64,000 nt of DNA, taken from the NCBI GenBank assembly GCA_020740775.1, contig JAHEWK010000003.1, positions 3,844,001-3,908,000 on the forward strand, read 5' to 3'. The DNA is from Ilyonectria destructans. Its lineage: Eukaryota > Ascomycota > Sordariomycetes > Hypocreales > Nectriaceae. Positions 1-11,097 of this stretch are shown piece after piece. The stretch's first letter is position 1. Each line of letters begins with the position of its first letter. A program made the position numbers and the translations under genes. Below the pieces are notes generated by a model. It saw nothing but the letters and a program-made list of their open reading frames with translations. It did not search any database and was not told the DNA's origin.

Positions 1-256
1 TCCGGAGGATAAACCAAAAGAACCGAGGGGGAGTGTCGTACAACTGATAAGTGGGTGTACATCTGAAGTGAATGTTGGGTCATGTTCATTTTTGGAAACA
101 AGGTTGGAAATCACGGAGTAGCCATCTCGTCGGCGTTGCTTGAGAAGATGATAATATTTACAAGAATATACCTGTGATTTATCTTACATCATATACATAA
201 ATCATGCATTTCGTGAACGCGACCTCAGCTCTGAACATTTCCAGTACACGATTCGC

Positions 257-1538
257 TTACTCGTACTCAGCCTCAGGAGTACGGTAGGATTTACCAATGC
301 AGTATTCGCCCCACCCGTCAAGCTGAGCAGATGCCCACTTGAGGACTTTGCTGAAGTTTTTATCGCCGGGCTCGGCGTTGCAGTAGAAACTCTTGTCAGA
401 TGTACTCAGGGTGCCGTCGGACAAGCTAACTGAGGGGGGATACTCGATCTGGAGCACGGGCTTATCGGCGTCGATGTAAGCCTGAAAGTCGGAGCAGAAT
501 GAGTAAGTCTCGTCGCTCTCGTCGCTGCTGCCACGGCACTGCTCAAGGACGGCAAAGTCAAGGGTCGAGACCAGGTCCGCCGCGATTTCCGGGGCGTTCT
601 TCTGGCCGACCAGGAGAGACTTGCCTTCCTGCGTCGTCAATGAGTGGGCATACTCGGCCATGTTCTTGAGGTACGTGGCGTAGTCGGAAGTCTTGAGGCT
701 GAAGCCTGTGGGGTCGTCGCCGTCTTGTACCCAAGCATCGACGTTGTCAGGGTCGACACCGTCACAACCGACATCGACGGCTGAGTCCAGTCGTGCCTTC
801 ATGATATCAAGCACGCGTTCGTCTCGGATATCGACATAAAACTCGTCAACGCCGTAGGGATAGTCCAGGGCTTTTCCGACAATGTCATCGGGGAATTGGG
901 CCTTGTCCTCGTCCCAGGATTGAACAGCACCAGCGTTGAAGTAACAAATCACGAACTTCCCTGCTTTCTACGCGAGATGTCAGCACGATGTTACCATTCT
1001 GCTGTATTTTGCTGTACCGACTGACCTTCATCATGGGAATCATGTCGGGGAACTCGTGAGCGTGTCCAAGGTCAATGTCCCAGACCTTGGCCGCGACTGG
1101 GACGAAGTCGTCGACGCTGTCGTGCTTGATGGGGTGGTCGATGCAGATATCCCACTTGACGCCGGGCTTGAAGTCGGATTCGATACCGCTGCTGGCACTC
1201 GTAGCCGAGGCGCTTGCCTCAGTCGACGTCGCCTTAGTCGTAGTTGACGTTGTCTTAATTACAGACGACGTTGCCTCGGCCTCAGTCGTCGTTGTTACCA
1301 AGCCAATGTCACTGCCATAACTGGGCGTGATAATGGAAGTGATAATGGTGACGATCGCCTTGGAGGTTTCTGTCAAAGGAGAGGAGGTAGGCAAGAAGGT
1401 GGCAGACCCAGGAGCAGAGTTGGAAGCAATGGATGTATACCAACCATGCCCATGGCCATGGTCATGGCGGTGACGACGGGCACTAGCAGGAGTGCCAAGA
1501 GCGAGCGCCGCCAGGGCGAACCGAGTCACGGAAACCAT
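257..1538 (-). CDS. Secreted GH114 glycosidase (endo-alpha-1,4-polygalactosaminidase-like)
   Basis: Two exons (1538..1026, 967..257) around a 58-base intron give 407 residues. Residues 1-20 form a signal peptide, followed by a His-rich patch and a Ser/Thr-rich linker to about residue 115. The rest is a GH114 TIM barrel: it opens with KPGVKWDICID and carries VICYFNAGAVQSW, then GCDGVDPDNVDAW in the middle. In the family this barrel cleaves alpha-1,4-linked galactosamine polymers such as fungal galactosaminogalactan; the role here is inferred from that. The first in-frame ATG that gives a clean signal peptide was chosen, because the reading frame stays open upstream of it without an ATG. The linker suggests an extracellular or wall-associated enzyme. 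The exact substrate is not proven, as some GH114 proteins are uncharacterised. Confidence 0.85.
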
Positions 1539-2597
1539 TGTTATCGGTTCGACTGGGGTGTGAATGAAAGTTGAAGAGTCACCAGTTGTTCCCGGAACAA
1601 GTACTTTAAAAATAATGAACCTGGCAAACGGCCGGTTAAGGAGTGTAACGAATGGATATGGAGTCGTAAAGGAACGTGATTGTAAAGAAAAGAATGGATG
1701 ATGCCCAGGCCAGCCAAGGATGGATACAGAGAATGAGACAAGTGGAAAAGGGAGGTTCACCCCATGATTATATAGCGTGGCCAAGTCAGTACTAACTGTT
1801 GGATGAGGAGTATCTGAAATTGCTAAAAATCCTATCAGCCCCTGGCTACACAAAAGCTTGACGGCGAAGCATATCCTGCGGGGACTCTACATTGGCTAGA
1901 CCCTGGAAGAATCCTCGATGTCGTCCTCTTATGCGACCCAACACCAACACTGCAACCAACCAACGTTGGGCGCAACCTGGAACCAACACCGATCCAAACA
2001 AGCGGGTTTGCCTTGGTCAGATGGGGCAAAGACGGAGCGCCAGGGGTGTTTCTGAGAGCAATACCCTGGAAACAGCGCATGTTGATGCGACATCATGGTG
2101 GTGATTTGCGCAGGGGGTCGGAGATGGGATGATGGGGAAGCACGTTTTCATATTGTGAGGGTGAAACCTGGCTGCGGAACGGAGACTTTCATAAGCATGG
2201 CGTTGCGCCGGAGGATCCGCTGTTGGATGCCGGGGCGGAGTTCCACTGCTCCGTTGGCTCGCTTGGGCCTAGGCAGTGGGAATGGGCTGAGGGCGGATGA
2301 AAGTCAAGCGGCACCGAAACAGTTGCGTCGGAACTCCTGGTACTCCTGGTACTCCTGTTTCCCTGTTCCCCTATTTATTTGATGCGCGCGAGGGATGCTT
2401 TGATTGACCAGGACCAACGGTCTACTCTAGCCCTGTATGTTGGAGTGGTTAATCGCTTGGCTTCGTTGCAGCACCCGCTGGGCATGGGATTCAGCGAGCC
2501 TCGCCAACCTTGACCGCGCGTCACTTGGCGCTTCGGGGACCAACCGCAAGTACCCTGCGCCTGTTGCTCGCGTGGGTGGCTCGCTATCCTGATACAC
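1539..2597. other. Intergenic region: GH114 promoter and HDAC 3' flank
   Basis: About 1.06 kb without a convincing gene. The right half holds the 3' flank of the histone deacetylase gene, and the left half the upstream region of GH114, including its TATA-like element. The short open frames lack family signatures and splice-supported extensions. Confidence 0.6.
1768..1774 (-). promoter_or_regulatory. TATA box of the GH114 gene
   Basis: The minus strand reads TATATAA here, about 230 bases upstream of the GH114 start codon. Position and sequence fit a TATA element; the transcription start was not determined. Confidence 0.4.
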
Positions 2598-4094
2598 TCA
2601 AAGTTCCATGGCCGTGCCCACCGCGGCCTCACGCGCCCTGCGCACCTCATCATGTCTTTCATCATTCTCCTCCTTCAACCGTGCTTCCACGTCGTCTCGG
2701 ATCGCCCCGATATCGGGCGGGATGTTTTGGAATTGAACACTCGGGGCCGCTGCCACGAACCGGAGCTGTTCCGTGATGTGCTGCACAACGTCCTGCAAGC
2801 GTTTTTGGGGATTGCGATTCTGTCGCGGCTCGCCCAGGATCTGCTCCAGGGTGGGGAAGAGTGTTTCCTGTCGAAACTGGTCCCGCCAGGGAGCGTGTTG
2901 TGGTAGGATCGGGTCGATTTTGTCCTGACAGTCGATGGCGATGCTAGTCTCGTAGGTCCAGGCCCGGGCTACATTCCTTGGAGTGTATCCACCGCCGCCG
3001 AACAAAATCATGGGAATGCGCATTTTCTTGCAAAACTCGACGCATGCACCATGTCCCTGCACTTGTAGGTTAAAGCGACCCAGACGATCACCGGCCAACG
3101 AGTCAGCACCGCACTGCAGCGCGATGGCCCCTGGCCGGAACTTTTCCACAATCTTGCCAATGACGGTGTTGAAGAGGTTATCGTATTGCTCATCCGTAAT
3201 ACCATCGTTCAGCGGAACGTTGAAGGCGTGGTGCGAGCCCGGATTGTGCTCGCTCTTAGGACCGTTGTCGTCGAGGGCACCGGTGCCGGGGAAGAAGTTG
3301 TTGGGGTCGTACTTGTGAAACGAGACCGTCATGACTCTATCGGTAGAGAAAAAAGCCTCCTCGACGCCATCTCCGTGATGGACATCAATGTCAATGTACA
3401 AGACCCGCGGATAGTAGCGCAGCAGCTGGAGGATGGCGAGGACGATGTCGTTGATGTAGCAAAAGCCAGAGGCCTCGGCCCTCTTGGCATGGTGCAGGCC
3501 GCCTCCCCAGGAGATGGCGATGTCGGATTGTTGGTTGCAGATCTTCCGCGCAGCATCGAGCGACCCACCAGCAGACAGAGAGCAGTAGTCGTAGAGGCCA
3601 TCGAAAAGAGGGCAATCTGAGCCACCTAGGTTGAACTTGAGGTCTAGGTTTTGGTTCTCAAGATCTCGCGGCACCGGCTCGGGAAGCACAGTGCCGAGAA
3701 AATCGATGTAATCTGTTGAATGAAAAGATGCCAGCTCCTCGTATGTGGCGGCTCTTGATATGTAGTTGTCCATGGCAAAGGACATGCCGTAAGAGTAGAT
3801 AAGGCTCTTAGAAAGAGTGAGGCGCCATGGCTTCATGGGATGAGTGACGCCAAAGTGGTGCTTTTCAATATCGGGGTTGCAATGAAAGGATACGTTGTAC
3901 CCCTTGGGCCGTGTAATGCCCGACTCCTCGGCGAGACGCTTGCACTTGTTGTAAAACTTGGCGTTGTCCATTTCACTCGCGAGGCCAAGCGGCGTGTTGT
4001 ACTCCTCGATGATGGACTCATCGCGGTCGACATCTATGTTGTGAGGAAGATAGTTGGGTTTGGGCACCCGATATCTGTACGAGTCTATATCCAT
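2598..4094 (-). CDS. hos2: Class I histone deacetylase, Hos2 type
   Basis: Intronless gene of 498 residues. The arginase-fold deacetylase domain covers roughly residues 65-390. Visible catalytic features are the His pair of GGLHHAKR (201-202), the zinc-binding Asp and His in DIDVHHGDG (237-240), the zinc Asp in GADSLAGDRLG (331) and the transition-state Tyr in GGGGYTPRNVAR (370). All key residues are intact, so the enzyme should remove acetyl groups from histone lysines. The insertion-containing SFHKYDPNNFFPGTG segment, the length near 500 and the lack of the long acidic tail of fungal Rpd3 favour Hos2 (HosA/Hdf1 group), a Set3-complex deacetylase. The C-terminus is a charged helix. It is divergent from the ING/PHD gene across about 1.1 kb. 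Confidence 0.9.
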   Translation of the reverse strand: MDIDSYRYRVPKPNYLPHNIDVDRDESIIEEYNTPLGLASEMDNAKFYNKCKRLAEESGITRPKGYNVSFHCNPDIEKHHFGVTHPMKPWRLTLSKSLIYSYGMSFAMDNYISRAATYEELASFHSTDYIDFLGTVLPEPVPRDLENQNLDLKFNLGGSDCPLFDGLYDYCSLSAGGSLDAARKICNQQSDIAISWGGGLHHAKRAEASGFCYINDIVLAILQLLRYYPRVLYIDIDVHHGDGVEEAFFSTDRVMTVSFHKYDPNNFFPGTGALDDNGPKSEHNPGSHHAFNVPLNDGITDEQYDNLFNTVIGKIVEKFRPGAIALQCGADSLAGDRLGRFNLQVQGHGACVEFCKKMRIPMILFGGGGYTPRNVARAWTYETSIAIDCQDKIDPILPQHAPWRDQFRQETLFPTLEQILGEPRQNRNPQKRLQDVVQHITEQLRFVAAAPSVQFQNIPPDIGAIRDDVEARLKEENDERHDEVRRAREAAVGTAMEL

Positions 4095-5226
4095 GGCTGT
4101 GTGCGAGCAGAGGCACCTGGACCCAGCTCACGATATGGGAACGAGATGAGGATGAGATGAGATTGGCGATCGTGAGTAAGCAACGCCGGCTGCCCGGAAT
4201 GAGGGCAGAGAGGTTGAAAGGGGTTTGCGACGCCGGATCAGATGGTTAGCCTCAAGCGTGAGTTCGAAAGAAGCGTCGTTCAGATGGTCGTGTTGTAAAA
4301 GTTGCGTTGGCGAGGTTGAGGTGGGAGGAGGATGTCTTCGGCAAGTTCAAGTCCTGGTCTTTGAGAATCGAAAATGGCCCAAGATGCATGTGGTTGGTTA
4401 GCGGCAACGGAACGGTGTGGAAGCTGGGGGAGGTAGTGATGGTGTACACACGGGCCTAATCCACACCAAATTGGCACCATTTTAGCTTCTCGGTAGACTT
4501 TAGAGATACATGGATTAACAAGGTGAGCAGGTACCCGTTGAGAGCCTCCATGCAGAACCCCCACTTGTGCTGTCCGAGGCCCTGAGTTGGGACTAGCGGT
4601 TTCCTGATTGAGGCTTGCGTCTGAAATCATGGAGGGGGAACTGTGGCTTGCCCCCCCCCAAGGCTGGTGCCTGATGAAGAGACACCCTTTCGGCTGGACT
4701 TTTCTCCTGCCTTCCTCAAACCCTACATCGCTTCTCATCGTCACACGCCCTCCACTATCGTTGCAATCGCAACGCAACCTCTTCCCGCCGCTGACATCTC
4801 AAGCACCGCAACAGCGCCAAGAGCCCCCTCACCTGCCCCCAAGTCTCCGCAAGCAGCAGGCCTTTTTTTGTGTCGTCCGAGGTGAGCCGAGTCATTCACT
4901 TCGAGTTGCTCTCTGCGCCGTCACTAAAACGAGCCTATCACCGTGTTGCGCGTTGCTCGTGACAACCCATCCCTCCCCTGCCCTGCTCTGGGCCCTCTGG
5001 GACCACTTCTTTCTCTTCCTCCCCGCCCTAGCCTTGCTTGACCAACCACCAGACGTCTTGTCTACCATCTGGCCTGTCTGTTTCTCTTGTCTCGTTCTTA
5101 TATTGCTATCTGCGTCTGCGTCTGCGTGCCGCGTCCGTTCGTCCGTCCCATGGGGCTTGAGAGCTACGACGTCATCGCTCTCCAAGCTCATGTCGCTGTC
5201 GTTCGACCAACCCATCGTTAACAGTC
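4095..5226. promoter_or_regulatory. Shared divergent promoter region of hos2 and yng2
   Basis: 1.13 kb between two start codons pointing away from each other. The half next to the ING/PHD gene is pyrimidine-rich with T and C runs, typical of a fungal core promoter and 5' leader. A 208-codon open frame across 4608..5234 lies in this leader and shows no family signature. Confidence 0.55.
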
Positions 5227-6549
5227 ATGCCTAGAGACGACTTGTCCATCGACTTCGTCAAGAGGATGCCTCAGACCGAGCCCCTCGACCCAGGCTTGAT
5301 CCTGGACGACTGGATCAATCGCGTCCAGAATCTTCCCGAGGAGATCCGATTCATCCAGGAGGAGATTTCCGACAAGGATCGCCAGTATGCCGAATGCATT
5401 CGCATGGTCGAGGATCGCGACGGCAAGATCCAGAAATGGATCAAAACCAATGGCAGCCACGAACCAAACCCTAAAGAGGATTTGCTACGCGCGCAGGTTC
5501 GCGAGAATTATGCGAAAGCCGACCAGCTATCTCAGGACAAGATGACCCTGATGCAGAAGCTGCAAGTCATAATGGACAAGCACCTCCGCAGCCTCGATAT
5601 CCAGGTTAAGCTCCTCTACGACCGGGCTGAGCCTGGCTTCACCGATCCTGACGAAGTGCCCTCTTTGCTCAGAGCTAGCGCCGCCAACCAAACCGTTCCC
5701 AACATTCGCTCCCTCAACTTGACGAGCACAATCACCACGGCAGGCCCAGCTGCTGTGCCCCTAACGACAGTCCCAACCTCGTCCAACCCCGCCCTCGCTC
5801 GACTCCCTAGCCACCCGAACGTTCGACACGCCCAAGGCCAACCGCATCCCTCATCCGCCCCCGCTACTCCGGCAGCCAGCATGATCCTCAACAGACAACG
5901 CGAAAGCTCTGCAGGGCCAATAACGAAACGGGGTCCTCGCGCCAACCCAGCCCTAGGCAGCATCCCCGTCACATCCAGCGGTCTAGCAAGGCATGCGTCG
6001 TTGGGACCAGGCACTCCTAAGGGAAGTGTTCCCAATGGACCAGGCTCTCTTACTAGAGCTGGGAGTGCTGGTCCAAGATCGAGTTCGGTCAAGTCGACAG
6101 GAATGGCCGTCGGTCGTCGAGGCACCCCGACTGCTGGTTCACGGAAGAAGCCAATCAACAAGTCTTCGCTGTCGCGAGTCAAGAAGGCATCCAATAGAAA
6201 CTCACCCGCGCCGACTGCCGACAGCGAGCTCTCTGACCCAGAAAGCGGGAGTGGAGATGACGAAGATGGCGGCGACGGACGATCTAGGGGGACGCCCGCT
6301 GCGGATGGCAAAGACGGGGACGGGGATGACGTGCTAGGCGACGCCGATGATGACGACGACGATGGAGGTGACGATAAAAAGTACTGCCTTTGTCATAACG
6401 TGAGCTATGGCGACATGGTTGCCTGCGACAACGACAATTGTCCCTATGAGTGGTTCCACTGGTCGTGCGTTGGACTTAAGAGCGAACCGAACGGTACATG
6501 GTACTGTCCAGTCTGTACCGAGAAGTTTCAAAAGAAAAGCATCAAGTAG
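5227..6549 (+). CDS. yng2: ING-family PHD-finger protein, Yng2-like (NuA4 subunit)
   Basis: Single exon of 440 residues. The N-terminal ING domain (about 15-125) contains [20 protein letters not shown] and a predicted helical coiled coil ending in MDKHLRSLD. The middle, about 150-340, is Ser/Pro/Ala-rich and probably disordered, followed by an acidic Asp-rich stretch. The C-terminal 56 residues are a C4HC3 PHD finger: CLC, then [15 protein letters not shown], then WYCPVC. The [10 protein letters not shown] and EWFHWSC signature is the H3K4me3-reading type of ING proteins. The N-terminus resembles Yng2 rather than Pho23, so it is probably the NuA4 acetyltransferase subunit. It lies head-to-head with a histone deacetylase gene. 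Confidence 0.88.
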   Translation: MPRDDLSIDFVKRMPQTEPLDPGLILDDWINRVQNLPEEIRFIQEEISDKDRQYAECIRMVEDRDGKIQKWIKTNGSHEPNPKEDLLRAQVRENYAKADQLSQDKMTLMQKLQVIMDKHLRSLDIQVKLLYDRAEPGFTDPDEVPSLLRASAANQTVPNIRSLNLTSTITTAGPAAVPLTTVPTSSNPALARLPSHPNVRHAQGQPHPSSAPATPAASMILNRQRESSAGPITKRGPRANPALGSIPVTSSGLARHASLGPGTPKGSVPNGPGSLTRAGSAGPRSSSVKSTGMAVGRRGTPTAGSRKKPINKSSLSRVKKASNRNSPAPTADSELSDPESGSGDDEDGGDGRSRGTPAADGKDGDGDDVLGDADDDDDDGGDDKKYCLCHNVSYGDMVACDNDNCPYEWFHWSCVGLKSEPNGTWYCPVCTEKFQKKSIK

Positions 6550-6776
6550 CTTCGCGGAGTTGGAATCAGGAGATATGGTGCACAGGGACAATGTGACACC
6601 TTGGCACTGAGAATTGTGTACATAGTATAGATAAGAACACGACATGAAAATGTCTGGCGTTTGGAAGGCAAAATATACCCAGCTTCGCTTTTTTTATTTG
6701 GAACCCTTAACCTGCGGCGTGCAGTCTACGATGCGTGAAATGGAACGTTATTTAATTTGAACTTGATATTTTACGT

Positions 6777-7932
6777 CTATGTTGGCCTAAGAATACATTG
6801 AACAACGCCTCGCCTTACACCCTCTGTCTCCTCTCGGACTTGGTCAACGACGGCGCCCTTTCCGCGAGCTTTGTCGATGAAATCATCCAACGACCCACCC
6901 ACGCCAAAGTACAGCCTCTTGGCGCCGATATATGCCCCTGCCTCGCTGCCCGGAGTGTCTCTTTCTCTCTCGAGGATGGTGAAGATGGTCTCCGTAAAGG
7001 CCTGTAGGGCAAATGGGGAGTAGATCGTCTCTGCTCCTAGGAGCAGAGTGCTAGTCGACTGGCCGTCTCCTGTGGGCAATGTGTACAGCAGGTCGACGAA
7101 CGCCTTGGACCAGGCACCCGAGGCGAAAGACAGGGTGATGTTGGATGCCTGCAGGTACTGCCGGAAAGCGGTGATGACATCAAGGCCAAGCTCGACCTCG
7201 CCATCGATAGAGAAGGCATCCTTCAGGGCCGGCGTTTGCGGGTTGTTGAGGGCCCAGGCGAGGATGAAGTTGGGTAAGGTGACGAGCTGGAGGACTGTGG
7301 GATTGTAGTCTGCTAGGATTAAAGACAGGGGGCGCCTCTCTGACGGCAAGGACATGGTCCATTGGAAGAGGGCTACGGATGGCAGCGCAGTACCGCATCC
7401 GAGCTGTTGACGATAGTGTTAGATGTTAAATGCCTACGAGCTTGGGGCTTTGCTGGTTTCTCAGTCTACATACCTCAATCACTCGTACTGGCGACTGCAG
7501 AAGAGCTGATATGGAATTGTTCGCCGCCAACACCTTGACCAGATCCACGCTGCTCTCCCAGCTCTTAAAGCCGCCCTCGTACACGCCCGTCTTGACATCG
7601 TGGGTGCCCAGACCCTCGGCGGCGGCCTGGCCGCTGATCTCCTCCTCCTCGGCCATCAGCTGCACGCGCACATCCCACAGCTCGCGGCGGGGGATCTTGA
7701 TGACCGCTCCGTCGTCCAAAGTCACGTCCAGCGTGCTGTAGGCGATCTTGGACGGCAGCTGCGCGAGCATGTTGGCGAGCTCATGGAGCGTGGGCGGGAG
7801 CTGCGGTTTGCCCGGGACAGGGAAGGCGCTGGCGGCCGGGGCCGGGGCCGGAGCCGGAGCCGCCTTGGGGCCCGGAGCATGCTGCTCGTCGTCGGAGATG
7901 TCCTCGCCGGCGAAGCCGAATGAAAAGGACAT
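6777..7932 (-). CDS. HPM1: Histidine protein methyltransferase Hpm1 (METTL18 family)
   Basis: Two exons (7932..7474, 7403..6777) with a 70-base intron give 361 residues. The first residues MSFSFGFAGEDISDD match the characteristic N-terminus of the family. The conserved GVYEGGFKSWESS block (117-129) precedes the SAM-binding motif I, LGCGTALPS, at 154-162; the intron falls exactly before the Leu of that motif. LILADYNP and LVTLPNFILAW follow, as in yeast Hpm1. The family methylates a histidine of ribosomal protein L3 (Rpl3) using S-adenosylmethionine, in the cytosol or nucleus. An Ala/Pro tract at 22-40 is low complexity. The gene is head-to-head with SDHAF3, with 267 bases between start codons. 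Confidence 0.9.
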
Positions 7933-8199
7933 GATTGCGGCTGGTGTCGTGGTTCACTAGACGGACTTTGAGGGTCTTGACAAAAAGTTATGAGTTTGTG
8001 CACTGTGCAGTGGGGCCTGCATCTCGCCCCGTCAACTTTCCGGGCACTGTGTGCAAGTCTTCGGCAGCCATTCGAAATCTCGCTGTTCGTCATCAAAACT
8101 GACACGAAAGGCTTCACAACGTCCACGGCGCCCGGCGCTCGCATTCCTTAAGCGTATTTGAAACACAATTGGCTATTCCGCACACCGACATTTTCTAAT

Positions 8200-8695
8200 A
8201 TGCGCCCATCTGCTCTGAGGTTGGCCGTGGCCGCCACGCGCGGCGGTCTCAGACCCAACTCGGTTGCTCTTCTGCCGCCTGTCCACCTGTACCGTCGCCT
8301 CCTTCGCGCCCACCGCAAGCATCTCCCTACCGATATGAGGCTTCTCGGCGACGAGTACATCAAGGCCGAGTTTAGGGCTCATAGGAAAGTCGACAACCCA
8401 GCCCATCTGGTACGTCAATTCCACCCAAGAATGGGCTGATGGCTCGGCTAATGTGACTCAAGATTGGATTTCTGACCGAGTGGCAACTCTACGCCCAGAA
8501 GATTGAGGGTGACTCCTGGGTTGGCGAGAAGCTCGACGAGGGGAAACTCCAGAAAATGAGCGGTGAGTGAAGCCAGGACTAGTACTCTAACCTTGCTTGA
8601 TACTGACGGAAAAAATAGATGAGCAAATAGCCCAATTGTACGAGTTGATGCAGGCAATTCAAAAGAGAAACATGGGCGAGGAGCCCCAATCATAA
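8200..8695 (+). CDS. SDHAF3: Succinate dehydrogenase assembly factor 3 (Acn9/Sdh7)
   Basis: Three exons (8200..8409, 8463..8562, 8619..8695) with introns of 53 and 56 bases give 128 residues. Residues 1-20 are basic and hydroxylated and look like a mitochondrial presequence. The LYR motif is at 30-32 in HLYRRLLRAHRKHLP, followed by RLLGDEYIKAEFRAH and, after the first intron, FLTEWQLYAQ. This order is diagnostic of the ACN9/SDHAF3 family, matrix chaperones that protect the iron-sulfur subunit Sdh2 during complex II assembly. Neither intron can be skipped without losing frame. It shares a 267-base bidirectional promoter with HPM1. Confidence 0.92.
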
Positions 8696-8766
8696 ACACA
8701 AGCATGTATCATATGTAAAATAGAGTCAATATACATCTAAGCCTGGCCTCGGCCACCATCTTTGAA

Positions 8767-11097
8767 TCACCTGCCCTCCAAGGCCTCCGCAATCCAAGTC
8801 GCTTGGATCGCGCTGACCTTCTTGGCGTAGTTCTTATTGGTATAAACGTGCTCCAAGAACATGATGGCCTCCTTTTTTTGCCCGTGCAACACACTCGCGG
8901 GATGGATAGCGACGACATGCTTGCCGTGAACAGTGACGAAGCTACTATCTGGCGCCAACATAGCCGTCTTCAACGCGAACCCGCGGAGGAAGCACTTGAG
9001 AAGTTGCTCGGCTCTCTCTGGAGCAAGAGGGACGAATGGCTGGGGATCAGGTTGAGGGGCCTCGGAAAGCAACTTCTCCTTGAGGCACATGCCTCGGAGT
9101 TGCCTGCGGATATTCAAGGCCTGTCTCATATTGCGCATGTTGATCTTTCGATGCTTGCACCAATCCACCCTGTTCGCGTTTTCGGCTGTATACAGTTGCA
9201 TGGTGGTCAGGTATGTCATGATATCTCCCTCACGACGATGGAGCTCTTTCCTGGCCGCTTCTACCTCTTCCTGCGCCTCTTCTGACTGCACCTGAAGGAA
9301 GATGTCGTCTCCAGACGTGATGCATGAGATAATATCGATGGCCTCAGTCACACAGTCGAACTCAGGTTTTGCGGCAGCCAGAAGGACCGCTCCCAGAGGA
9401 GCCGAGATGGGGAGTCGAGCCATCTTCTCCCCAACAGCTGTAATCGACCCATCGTCATTCAACGCACCCAGAAAGTGCAAGTGAACCAAAGCCTTCTCAA
9501 TTGATTCAGGCTCTGGTGGGTCCATCAGAGGAAACGCGAGAACATCCTGGATCCCACGCGCCTTCATGGTCAAGACCGCCCCTAGGACATCATTTCGAAG
9601 GATCTCAGGAAGATCCGCGTCTTGGAGACCCTTAAACGCCTCTTCTGTATAGAGTCGGAAACATTTTCCTGGCCCTTCACGGCCGGCTCGCCCAGTTCGT
9701 TGCACAGCTGATGACTTCGAGATCGGTTTGGCGAGGAGCGACTCCATGCCGAGTCGTGCGCGATACTGTTTCAACTTGGCCTTGCCAGAGTCCACAACAT
9801 ATCTCACTCCTGGGACCGTGACTGAAGTCTCGGCAATGTTTGTCGCTAGTACAATCTTTCGCGTGAACGAGGCCTTGACGGGCAAGAAAGCCTGACGTTG
9901 GGCCTCCATCGATAGTTGGCCGTACAAAGGGAAGACCTTGATTTTAGGAACGTTGGACGCCAGAGTCTCCGCATACTCCTCAATCAGTTTCTGAGCTGAC
10001 TCAATTTCCTCCTGACCAGTCAGAAAAGCGAGGATATCTCCAGGCAGTTGCTCCTGGAGATGAATCTTAAAGATGGTCTTGAGAAGAGCGTCCTGTAGAT
10101 CGGCCACTGGTTTCGGTTCATGAGTGAGCTCCACAGGATACTGTCGTCCCTTGATTCGAAGGAGTTGTGTGGGGTTTGCGTCCTTGATTTCTGGGTGAAC
10201 ATCCTTGAAGAAGTTCTGAATGCCATCCACATCGGCCGTTGCACTCATGATGACCACCTTAAGTGGAATGCCGCCGCGGCCAGCACGATCTCCCGCTAGA
10301 ATTTGTTTCAGGAAACCGACAAGCAGATCAACATCCAAACTCCGCTCGTGGATTTCGTCAACGATGATGGCGCTGTAACTCCGGAGGTTGGGATCCCGTA
10401 GTAGCTCCTGCAGCAGCATTCCTTCCGTCAAGAACTTGATCTTAGTTCCTTTCGGAACAAGATGATCGAATCGGACGGAGTAACCGACAAGGCCGTCGGG
10501 CCGTCCCTTTCCCAGAGGAGTACCGGCTTCTTGAGACACTCGATGGGCCAATGTCGTAGCAGCGACTCGTCTTGGCTGAGTGATGGCGATCATACCGCCC
10601 ACGGAGACCTCTTCGTCGGATCCGGGAACTTTGACCTTTTGTCGTCTGCACCAGGATTCCTGGTAAAGAAACTGAGGAACCTGGGTACTTTTACCCGAGC
10701 CGGTTTCACCGACCAAGATAAGTACATCGCTGTCGGACTTGCGCATGGCATTTTGGATGTGGTCGCGATACCGCCAGATGGGAAGTTCCTTGCGCGTCTT
10801 GAGCAGGCCACGGTCCTCCCGACTTCGGGTCCTGTCAGAGTCGCGGGACCGAAACGGCTTCTTTGAGCCAGAATTAGCCACGTCCTTCTTCGCCGTGGCG
10901 ACCGCCGGCTCAGCTGCCTGAGGAGTTGGAGCTGGTGTGGCTGGCTCTGAAGCTTCAGCCTTTTTTGCTGGTTTTGGAGCAGGTGCTGTGAGATATCCTT
11001 CAAGGGAAATGGCCTTGCCTCCAATGGTAAGTGCATTTGGGTTTGGGCGAGTCTTCCGCCTCTTGGCCGGGTGTGCTGAATTGTTTTCGGACGCCAT
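8767..11097 (-). CDS. DEAH-box RNA helicase, Dhr2/DHX33-like
   Basis: Single exon, 776 residues from the ATG at 11097; upstream codons stay open but add a sequence unlike the family. Residues 11-17 (AKRRKTR) are a likely nuclear localisation signal, followed by an Ala/Pro linker. Helicase motifs run in order: GETGSGKST (130-138), DEIH (247-250), SAT (285-287) and QRTGRAGR (466-473). HA2 and OB-fold regions fill the C-terminus, with the LRGFALKTAML block. Motif II is DEIH rather than DEAH, a normal variant. Length and the N-terminal LLKTRKELPIW point to the Dhr2/Prh1/DHX33 group, nucleolar helicases in small-subunit rRNA processing. Other DHX paralogues cannot be fully excluded. Confidence 0.85.
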   Translation of the reverse strand: MASENNSAHPAKRRKTRPNPNALTIGGKAISLEGYLTAPAPKPAKKAEASEPATPAPTPQAAEPAVATAKKDVANSGSKKPFRSRDSDRTRSREDRGLLKTRKELPIWRYRDHIQNAMRKSDSDVLILVGETGSGKSTQVPQFLYQESWCRRQKVKVPGSDEEVSVGGMIAITQPRRVAATTLAHRVSQEAGTPLGKGRPDGLVGYSVRFDHLVPKGTKIKFLTEGMLLQELLRDPNLRSYSAIIVDEIHERSLDVDLLVGFLKQILAGDRAGRGGIPLKVVIMSATADVDGIQNFFKDVHPEIKDANPTQLLRIKGRQYPVELTHEPKPVADLQDALLKTIFKIHLQEQLPGDILAFLTGQEEIESAQKLIEEYAETLASNVPKIKVFPLYGQLSMEAQRQAFLPVKASFTRKIVLATNIAETSVTVPGVRYVVDSGKAKLKQYRARLGMESLLAKPISKSSAVQRTGRAGREGPGKCFRLYTEEAFKGLQDADLPEILRNDVLGAVLTMKARGIQDVLAFPLMDPPEPESIEKALVHLHFLGALNDDGSITAVGEKMARLPISAPLGAVLLAAAKPEFDCVTEAIDIISCITSGDDIFLQVQSEEAQEEVEAARKELHRREGDIMTYLTTMQLYTAENANRVDWCKHRKINMRNMRQALNIRRQLRGMCLKEKLLSEAPQPDPQPFVPLAPERAEQLLKCFLRGFALKTAMLAPDSSFVTVHGKHVVAIHPASVLHGQKKEAIMFLEHVYTNKNYAKKVSAIQATWIAEALEGR

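Noticed and set aside
4608..5234. A 208-codon plus-strand open frame before yng2
   Set aside because: Falls in the pyrimidine-rich leader, overlaps the yng2 start, and its composition simply reflects C/T-rich DNA.
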